Shown here: piece by piece, positions 56,714-64,000 of the stretch
How the letters are laid out: each line of letters opens with the position of its first letter
How positions within the stretch are numbered: position 1 is the stretch's first letter
DNA from: Laetiporus sulphureus 93-53
Taxonomy: Eukaryota > Basidiomycota > Agaricomycetes > Polyporales > Laetiporaceae
Direction of reading: 5' to 3'
Assembly (NCBI RefSeq): GCF_001632365.1
Contig: NW_024468513.1
Coordinates: 1,303,876-1,367,875 of the forward strand
Length of the DNA: 64,000 bases
Translations under genes and position numbers: made by a program
The notes under the pieces: generated by a model
The model's database searches: none
What the model was told of the DNA's origin: nothing
The model's input: only the letters and a program-made list of their open reading frames with translations

Positions 56714-58076
56714 TCACAACTTGGCGGCCCTCCGGCGGCGGTGAAATTGTTGGACTTCCTCCGTGCTCGGCAGGATGAAGTCGTACTTCCACACCCACAC
56801 CCTACCGGTCTTGACCTCGCCCTGCTTAAAGCCCATCTCCTCCCAGCGTTTCGGATTGCGCTCCTCGGTGACCTGGCAGATCAGCGACTTCCTCGTCGCG
56901 AAGACAGGGTCGGTGCCAAGGAAGGGCGAGTGGGCGGGGTATAGCGCGGTGGTAAGGCTGCAAGACAGCGTCAGTACGACGTGTCATCGTGCCGGAATGG
57001 GCTTGATTTACTCATCGAACCCAGGCGCTGCTAACAGGAAATGTATGTGCGCGGCACGATGGGGGTGGCGGCCTAAAGGGTCCCAATAATATGAATGAGG
57101 GGCGCGACTGCGAAAGCGTTGGAACATCTTACCAAGTGCGCGCAGCAACTCGCCAGACGGTCCATCGCTGGGCTAAATTATGCAAATTGTCTCATGTCCG
57201 AAGATTGCCTGTCATTCAATGCACCACGCACAATAGGATACGCTGTCGGAAGAATTCCGCAGTAACAGAAAGTGCCGTCGTCTTCCGCAAGGATTTTGCC
57301 ACGGTCGTTGACTTCCGTGCCAGGATACTGTACGTCGTAAATCCCGTCACCGTCTGCTTGCCACTGAGGGGCTATTAGCGAGGTAACCAGACAGAGAAGC
57401 CAGAATTTAAGCACTCACGACATCGACCTTGGCGCCTTTGATGCCACGGCCCTTTGTGTCCTTGATGGTGCCGTAGAAGAACATGGGCTCACCCGTTGTC
57501 CCGGCTTTTGCAAGAGAAGCACCGGAAGGTATCTCTGGAGCATTCGGATAGTAAAACGGGCCAGCTTCGCAACTGTCCGTACAACCCTGGAAGGATCTCT
57601 TGTTCGCCAGAGGCTCATACAATTGACGTTGCAGGACATACCGCAGGCTTCGGATGGTTGAGCTCATCTACCAGCGCACTAAAGCCCATGATGTCACTCA
57701 GTAAGACGAACTCGTTCTTGTAGTCCGTGCTTTCTTTGCCACAGCGCGTAAGAAATTCCACCACTTTCGTCCATTCCGCATGGGTAAGCAGAGTCTCCCT
57801 GGCGAAACCATGAAGACGAGACACGAGCGCATTTATGAGCTGCAGGGTTCTTGGGTCCTTCGCCAGGCTCTTGTGGAGTTCCTGCACGCTGTAGGAGAAT
57901 GTTTGTGTCGAGTGCCTTGAATGATTTGAGGAGACATACTGGTCTGTAACGGTGTAGCCGGTTTCCTCACGGAAATCCTTCTCCAGAGGCAAGTCCTTCG
58001 GTATCTCGTTCTCTAGCTGTGCTCTGATGGCGACGCCGACGCGAACAGGATCCTTCATCTGCTTTTCAGAGGCCAT
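56714..58076 (-). CDS. Intradiol ring-cleavage dioxygenase
   Basis: Opens catechol-type aromatic rings with non-haem Fe(III). Multi-exon, roughly 330 residues, no signal peptide (MASEKQMKDPVRVGVAI), so intracellular. The N-terminal helical dimerisation domain of catechol/hydroxyquinol 1,2-dioxygenases is present (LHKSLAKDPRTLQLINALVS, WTKVVEFLTRCGKESTDYKN, FVLLSDIMGFSALVDELN). The catalytic barrel has EAGPFYYPNAPEI, TGEPMFFYGTIKDTKGRGIK, WQADGDGIYDVQYPG (first Fe-Tyr), GILPTAYPIPSDGPVGELL (second Fe-Tyr) and HPHRAAHIHFLL (the His-x-His ligands). All four ligands are seen. The end reads WVWKYDFILPSTEEVQQF. Hydroxyquinol is a plausible substrate for a wood-decay fungus, but substrate cannot be read from sequence. 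Confidence 0.92.
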
Positions 58077-58358
58077 TGTGGGCGTGCGGTGTTAGCTGTC
58101 TGCGACACCATATCAGCGTGGTTTATATGTGGTCGCCCGTATGCGGTCCTCGCACGTTCGGCATAACAGATATTCCGGAAGCAGGGAAGAATGTGTAAGA
58201 CGTGAAAGCAACTGGGCCTCGGCTCGCGCATCTTAGTGGTGTCTATAGCGTCCAATGTATAAGCAGCGACGCACGGGGAGCACTCGTGACCAAAACGGTG
58301 CGTTCGGATGACCCTGGCGTATTACAATTGCTCCATAATAAGCTAAAACATCTGATGG

Positions 58359-58696
58359 CACAGCCTGCACAGATTTATTTTTCCACGGGAAACCTGATGG
58401 AAAAATGGTGAAAATATCTTAAGTCTGGATATGGAAATAGTTTGGAAATCGGGTGGAGACAATTGAGTTATGTTACAATTGCTTCACCGAAACATATCAG
58501 TATCACATATTTTTGGACTGAAATATCTTCCTTTGGGAAATAGTTTCACTATTGCTGATATGTTTCAGTAAAACAATCGTAACATAATTTAATTGTCTCC
58601 GCCCAATTTCCAAACTATTTCCATATCCAGACATAAGATATTTTCACCATTTTTGCATCAGGTTTCCCGTGGAAAAATAAATCTATGCAGACTGTG
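58359..58696. mobile_element. Fold-back (long inverted repeat) MITE, 338 bp
   Basis: Two arms of about 140 bp (58359-58502 and 58553-58696) are inverted copies, about 90% identical by eye, around a loop of about 50 bp. The arms begin CACAGCCTGCACAGATTT on the left and end as the reverse complement on the right (CACAGTCTGCATAGATTT). The trinucleotide TGG flanks both sides (58356-58358 and 58697-58699), a possible 3-bp target duplication. CAC-ends with 3-bp duplication recall CACTA-type elements, but that is tentative. There is no coding capacity. It sits between the divergent dioxygenase and RAX2-like genes. Confidence 0.85.
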
Positions 58697-59076
58697 TGGC
58701 TGATCATTTGAGAAACTCAGATGGCAAATATACGAGAGGCGTTCGAAGTCACCCATTCTCGTCTTTCCATCGCTACGTAAGCTGCACGATGCATGAATTT
58801 TTGGCAGGTTTCTGTTCGGGCACCTAGGACGTTGCTGCTCGTTGCTGGCAGCAGAGCGGATGTTGACGGTGGTCTGCGAGGGCCACGTGCCGCTCCATAG
58901 AGAATGATCTTACGTAAGCTTTAGCTGTGGCTGCAGCAACGCGGTTCGCTCGCCGTGCCAACGCTCTGACCCCGCGCGCGTCCATTCTCTTCTCGCTAGT
59001 CTGCCTGCCATTCCGTTCGTTTTCTCTCACCTCAGCAGCGCAATATACCCACTCTCCACGTATATGTCGTGCGCAC
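58697..59076. promoter_or_regulatory. Promoter and leader of the Rax2-like gene
   Basis: Contains an open stretch before the ATG at 59077 that is not needed for a signal peptide. CACGTG lies near 58883. T/C-rich before the start (TTCTCTTCTCG). Confidence 0.45.
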
Positions 59077-62000
59077 ATGGCTCATGGAAATATGCGTAGA
59101 ACACGCTACACTGCCCTCTCTGTCGCGCTTCTCCTCTCGTCTCTCAATGGCGCCCTCGCTCAGACACCCTTGATCGACTTTGACCGTATGGGCGTGGTCG
59201 GCATAGCCGGTGCCTTTGCGGGTTTTGGCCTTTCTGACAACTCGAGTACTACCACGGCTTTCGACTCATCTACGGCCACGCTTCTTTCACGTTCTTACGG
59301 CGGTTCCCTTACGGCGCTTGGTTCAACTAATGACGGGGGCAACATCGTTGCTGGGTGCACTTTGAACGACGTCTTTTACTTTGGTGGCAATTTTACTTCA
59401 ATCAACGGAACGCCTGCAACAAATGTCGCAGCATATACCCCATCATCCTCCTCGTTTTCCTCTCTCGATTCTGGAGGCCCGGATGGTCCTGTGCATGCAC
59501 TCTACTGCGACACCGCCAACAGTACCGTATGGGTTGGGGGAAAGTTCTCGTCCCCAGGAGATTCGGTTGCGGTATGGGAATCAAAGTCGCAGAAGTGGTC
59601 GGCCCCAGCGTTTGGAGGATTATCTGGTGGTGTGGGAGAGGTGTTGTCCATCACGACCAATTCCTCCGGGACCAGCCTCTTTTTCACAGGTTCATTCACC
59701 ACTTCGTTCGGTAACAGCAGTAGTGTCACTGTCAATACAACCAATAATCCCAATATACCATATTCTCCGGGTGCCTCATCCTTCTCCTCTTCGCTGGTCC
59801 CCATATCACTGCAAAATGCGGAGATCGTGGCGGCCCCGTCATCGGATGAGTCTGGCTTCGAAGATGTAGACAACATTTTGTGTCCATCAGGCTCTGATGG
59901 GCCGGGGTTCACATGGTTCGCTCAAGATGATGAAGTCGCGACGATCATCGTCCGAGCATACTCCCTGCTTAATGCTAGAGGTGTACGCCTTGGCAATACG
60001 TTCTTAGATGGAAGAGGTACAACCGGGTTTAGGTGAGAGAAAGAATGGTCCTCATGAGAAATATGATTGAAACGATGCCATTCAGTCTCACCACGATCCC
60101 GGACAATACAGTTCAGACATTGACCTATCTCGATCCCGAAACGGGAAGCGACCAGACGTGTACGGCCCTTTGTCCACTGTTGACGAACTCGTCAATCCCC
60201 TACCAAGACTTTCTGTTCAGCGATAACATCACCATCACGGGGTTTCAGCTAACCTTGTCCGAGTGGCAAGGTGCAGGGTCAGGCCTACACATCCTCCAAC
60301 TGCTATCCTCCGGAGCGTTCGTATCTGCCATCGCTAGCAACAACACCGAGTCTTGCTGGGCCTCAGGTTCATCCAGCGTTTCATTTACGAAAACATGGAC
60401 AGAAAAGCAAGCGACGACAGACATTCCTGCTACCATCGAGGCAGTTCTCGTGTCCGAGGTTGCAGTAGGCACATCTGCGTCCCAGGGCCCGAGCTTCACC
60501 TGGATGCCGTTCGTGTCGGCCGCTGGAGACTACAACGTGTATCTGTCCATACCGGGATGCGACGATTTCGGAGATTGCGATTCCCGTACGAGCGTCGAGG
60601 TGACCGTGTTCGCTGAGTCGGGTGCGAATCCTTGGGTCTCCACGATCTCCCAGCAGAACACAGATGACGAATGGATGTTGATCTACAGCGGGGCGGTCGA
60701 GCCGTCTTCGAGCGACTTCGCGTTGACGGTCTCCATGACTTTGGCGGACAATCCGACGGGCAGCGGACAGGGCGGCGATTATGAATTGGTGGCTGGGAAC
60801 GTAGAGCTTGTATTGACCAACCCCACTACTGCTTCTCATCTCGCGCAAGAAACAAATGCGACCTCATTGGGCTCTGCAAATTCATTCGGGTTCTTTGAAT
60901 GGCCGTTGGCGTCCACGTCATCTGTAAGCGCCACCGGAACGCTAGCAAATTCTTCGGAGACCGCATTGGACCAGATCGGCATCGACCTGTTGTCAGCCCT
61001 CGGTGGAAGTGCCAGTATATCCTCCTCTTCGGCGTCCATTTCTGCGGTTGTTCAGGATTCGTCAGGCGCAGTGTTCCTAGGAGGAGAGTTTACCCTCTCC
61101 AGCGGGACCGCATCGGCTACCTCCAACATCGTTGCATACAAGAATGGTGCATTGGCAGCATTATCCTCGAACGGCCTAAACGGTGCTGTGACGTCCCTCG
61201 CTCTCGATGGCCAGACGCTATTTGTCGGTGGTGCGTTCGGCGCCACGTCGTCCTCGTCCACAGCTTTGAAAGGTGTTGCGATGTATGACATTACAAAGGA
61301 CGAATGGTCTGCACTGGGAGGCGGAGTTAATGGCGCCGTTGACAGCATTCTCTGTTCGAACGGACGCCTGCTAGTTGCTGGCAACTTCACAGAGGTGTTC
61401 TCCGCCACCAGCGTTGTTTTCGAGGAGAGCACGTCAGGGTTTGCTGTCTGGGACGTAGTGAACGGAACGTGGATTAATGACGGAGGCTATTTGATCGGGA
61501 ACATGACCTTCGTCGGGAACGACTCATCTTCAGGCGGTAGCGAAGATGAATTGCAGTTCGTTGCCGGCAACGTGGAGGCGTCCCTCGAGTTCGGCGCGAC
61601 TGGGTTCGTGATGCTCCAGAATGGTGCGAACGGTACGCCTGAAGTTTCAACACTCGGTGTGCGATTGGATGGTATCAGCGGCAACGCTACTTCGTCGAGC
61701 ACGACCAAGAGACGTCGTTCACAAGTTACTCGGCCGAGTAGATCGTGGATACCAGGGATGGATGTATGGAGATTGTTCAAGCGTGATATTACGCTGGTGT
61801 CACTTCCAGATGCCCCTGCGGCTGCTTCGCCGGCAGTTCTCGCGGGCGCGTTCTGGACCAACAGCTCATCGAACCGAGAGGTGGTCATCATCGGTGGCAA
61901 CTTCAGCTTCACTTCTTCGGGAGAAACGTGTCAGAACGTCGCCATCTACGACAATTCGACCGATACAATCAGCCCGCTCATAGGAAATCAGCTCAACGGG

Positions 62001-63687
62001 ACTGTGCGGAGCCTCCTTGTTCTAGGAGACAGACTATTTATCGGCGGCGAGTTCACTCTTCAGGGCACGGATGCGAATGGCTTTGCTGTGTATAACCTTG
62101 CACAGCAGCAATGGGATTTGGTTGGCGTGCAGGCATTACAAGCGAGCTCGGGCTCCAGTGTCGTTGTACGGTCTGTCACGTCGTCTCTCTCACAGTCCGA
62201 AGTGGTCATTGTCGCGGGCACGTTTACACAAGCTGGGACGATCGCGTGCAGGGCCATCTGCTCGTACAATGCTAATTCAGAACAATGGAGCCCGCTCGGC
62301 AATGGGATACAAGGCGAAGTAGCGTCTGTTGCGTATGCTGGGGTATGTGATGAGTGCGACAATTAGACGTGATTTTGGCTGACTTGTATATACAGAACGA
62401 TGAGAACGTTATCGTGGCTTCCGGCTCGATAGCTCTGGCGGATAGCGCTCCGGCAAACGTGGCGCTTTATACAATCTCGAACTCCTCATGGGCTGCGGTC
62501 GGTAACGGCAATGATCTGCCTGGTCCTGTCACCGCTGTGGCAGTGAACGACTACAACACGAGCAGCATATTTGCTGCTGGCAGGTGCGCCTCGCCTGATA
62601 GTATCTCCAACGGCGGACCGCTCATTGGGTATTCTTGCAGATCATCCGACAACTCGACCGCTTTCCTGTACTCGTGGAATGGCGAGACATGGTCTGATAT
62701 CGGTTAGTGCGTCGAGATATGTCATCGGGAACTCGACTTATCCCCTGCCATAGGTTCAAGCTTCGAAGCTGAGACAGACGTAACACAATTGATCATGGTA
62801 CCTCTACAGAATACACATTCTTCCAACAGTATCATACAGTCAGATCGCGTCCTCATGATCTCTGGAGCTCTATCGGCCTCCTTCGGCAACGCTTCATCTG
62901 CTCTGTTTGACGGGAAGAGCTTAGTTCCATACATCGTCACTGCGACATCTTCGGGAGCTGCGGGCGTAGTCTATGGCCTGATCCACTCGTACACGACGTT
63001 CAGCTTCAGTCAGCGACGTGAGCATTCCTCAGCTGGTTCATTACGCGTGTGTTTATGTTTTTTTTTCTAGATTTCCTCGCCACCGGAGTGGTCATCCTCA
63101 TCTCGATAGCCATCTCAGCGGGAGTCGTGTTCTTACTCGTCTTGCTGGGCATTCTTTGGACTCTATTCTCCCGCCGCGGCGATAGACTAGGCAAGTACGA
63201 CCCGGCTGAGTATGAGGACGATGATTCTTCAGCACACCGTCCGTCCTCCCTCCTCGCACATATCAACGCCGCCACTCGAGGCACCATCATCGGCGACGCC
63301 AGCGTCTTCGGGCCAGCGGCCGAGAAGGAAGGCGAGATGGCCACGGCTGGTAGGATGGCTGCCACAGCCGACCACGATCTGTTCGAGGCGGACGATGGCA
63401 CCTATGTCCGTCCGGACACGCCGTCGGATGCTGCCAATGGAACGATGATCGGCGAGGACATGAATAGGACCGCTCACGCGCGGTATTCGTTTGAGGCCAC
63501 TGGAGAGGGCGAGCTTCCACTTTCTGCCGGTCAGGAGCTTGAAATCCTAGATGATAGGGATGCTGCGTATGTCGTGAAGTTTTCCTGATCATTGCAATCT
63601 GACTGACCGAATCATTACAGATGGTGGTATGCACGCGACGTGCGTTCGGGGAGAGAGGGTGTCGTGCCAGCTGCCTACGTGTATTGA
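59077..63687 (+). CDS. RAX2: Rax2-like polarity landmark protein with C-terminal SH3 domain
   Basis: A cortical landmark for polarised growth. Six exons (59077-60032, 60086-62342, 62396-62702, 62754-63017, 63071-63578, 63621-63687) total 4359 nt, giving 1452 residues. A signal peptide (LSVALLLSSLNGALA) precedes a large extracellular region of about 1,200 residues, with kelch-like repeats of the form VFYFGGNFTSING, TVWVGGKFSS, LFVGGAFGATSS, LLVAGNFTEV, LFIGGEFTLQG and VIVAGTFTQAG, and many N-glycosylation sequons. The transmembrane helix is GVVILISIAISAGVVFLLVLLGILW, followed by a basic SRR. The cytoplasmic tail of about 190 residues ends in an SH3 fold: HARYSFEATGEGELPLSAGQ, ELEILDD, WWYARDVRSGREGVVPAAYV. 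The last intron splits the SH3 just before WW. Yeast Rax2 lacks an SH3 domain. Confidence 0.9.
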
Positions 63688-64000
63688 TTTTCTAATTCTC
63701 TTTATGTCTGCGCTCGGAAACACTCGCTGTCGTCGCACTTGTCTCTGTTCGATACCCTTGGATATTATGGACACCAACTCTCTTACGATACTCGTAGCAG
63801 CCTGACAGCGGCCACCCACCAACTTCCGCTGCATTATGCTGAACAGTCATTAAATTATGCCTAATCCAGAGAATCTACGTATGGAATACAATAGTCAAGG
63901 TGCAATGATGTAGATGTGCATTGTGGGCTCACTGAGAAGCAGAGCAGTCAGCATTTTTGTTTGTGTCGGCGAGGGACGAATCAACTCACTTGCAACAGCG
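63688..64000. other. 3' flank and right window edge, no gene
   Basis: Contains the 3' untranslated region of the Rax2-like gene and ordinary intergenic sequence. Confidence 0.5.

Noticed and set aside
60381..60848. Antisense frame within the Rax2-like gene
   Set aside because: Composition mirrors the sense codons; the sense strand carries clear repeats and splice continuity.
1..64000. CRISPR array, bacterial operon or ribosomal RNA genes
   Set aside because: No regularly spaced repeats and no rRNA-like sequence seen; the window is a eukaryotic nuclear region.
1..64000. tRNA genes
   Set aside because: I saw no convincing A-box and B-box pair with a closing acceptor stem, but a manual scan is weak; tRNAscan-SE would settle it.

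Overview
The window is nuclear DNA of a filamentous basidiomycete, most likely an Agaricomycete and possibly a member of the Polyporales. The reasons are genes on both strands broken by many 45-60 bp GT-AG introns with CTNAY-like branch points, no operons, short intergenic gaps, and protein families typical of mushrooms: a double Zn2Cys6 protein, a tandem family of small secreted proteins, a cytosolic GH63 enzyme, Rax2 and Cdc24. All gene models were assembled by eye from splice sites and reading-frame continuity. Those with full exon coordinates close arithmetically to a whole number of codons.

Layout. 1-2.6 kb: no gene I can support. 2.6-5.9 kb: Cdc24-type RhoGEF (+). 6.9-7.6 kb: lipocalin-like protein (-), divergent from a mitochondrial carrier (+, 8.0-9.6 kb). 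11.2-16.1 kb: very large RhoGAP (+). 17.4-18.8 kb: coiled-coil orphan (+). 19.2-20.4 kb: orphan (-). 20.7-24.7 kb: GH63 glycoside hydrolase (-). 25.1-27.2 kb: caprin-like RGG protein (-), with an 808-bp hAT-like MITE just upstream. 28.8-29.9 kb: BTB/POZ protein (+).

31.1-43.2 kb is a chromosome-biology stretch: SPO11 (+), a single-pass membrane protein (-), CDC6 (+), a gamma-tubulin complex component (-) and DBF4 (+). The CDC6 and DBF4 upstream regions each carry an MluI cell-cycle box. 43.6-48.0 kb: three tandem small secreted protein genes (-), the third a pseudogene. 48.9-50.5 kb: a protein with two tandem Zn2Cys6 clusters and a C-terminal segment resembling the HHCC zinc-binding domain of integrases. 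Then AdoMet decarboxylase (-), a DUF1279 mitochondrial protein (+), a two-RPEL protein (-), an orphan (-), a probable complex I subunit (+) and an intradiol dioxygenase (-). A 338-bp fold-back element lies at 58.4-58.7 kb. 59.1-63.7 kb: a Rax2-like polarity landmark with a C-terminal SH3 domain (+).

Functional themes. Polarity is represented by a Cdc42 activator (Cdc24), a RhoGAP and Rax2. DNA replication, meiosis and microtubule nucleation are represented by CDC6, DBF4, SPO11 and the GCP gene. The features most worth a second look are the Zn2Cys6/integrase-like fusion with its duplicated exon boundary, the hAT-like MITE with an internal TATA palindrome next to a promoter, the Rax2-SH3 architecture, and the expanding and decaying secreted-protein array.
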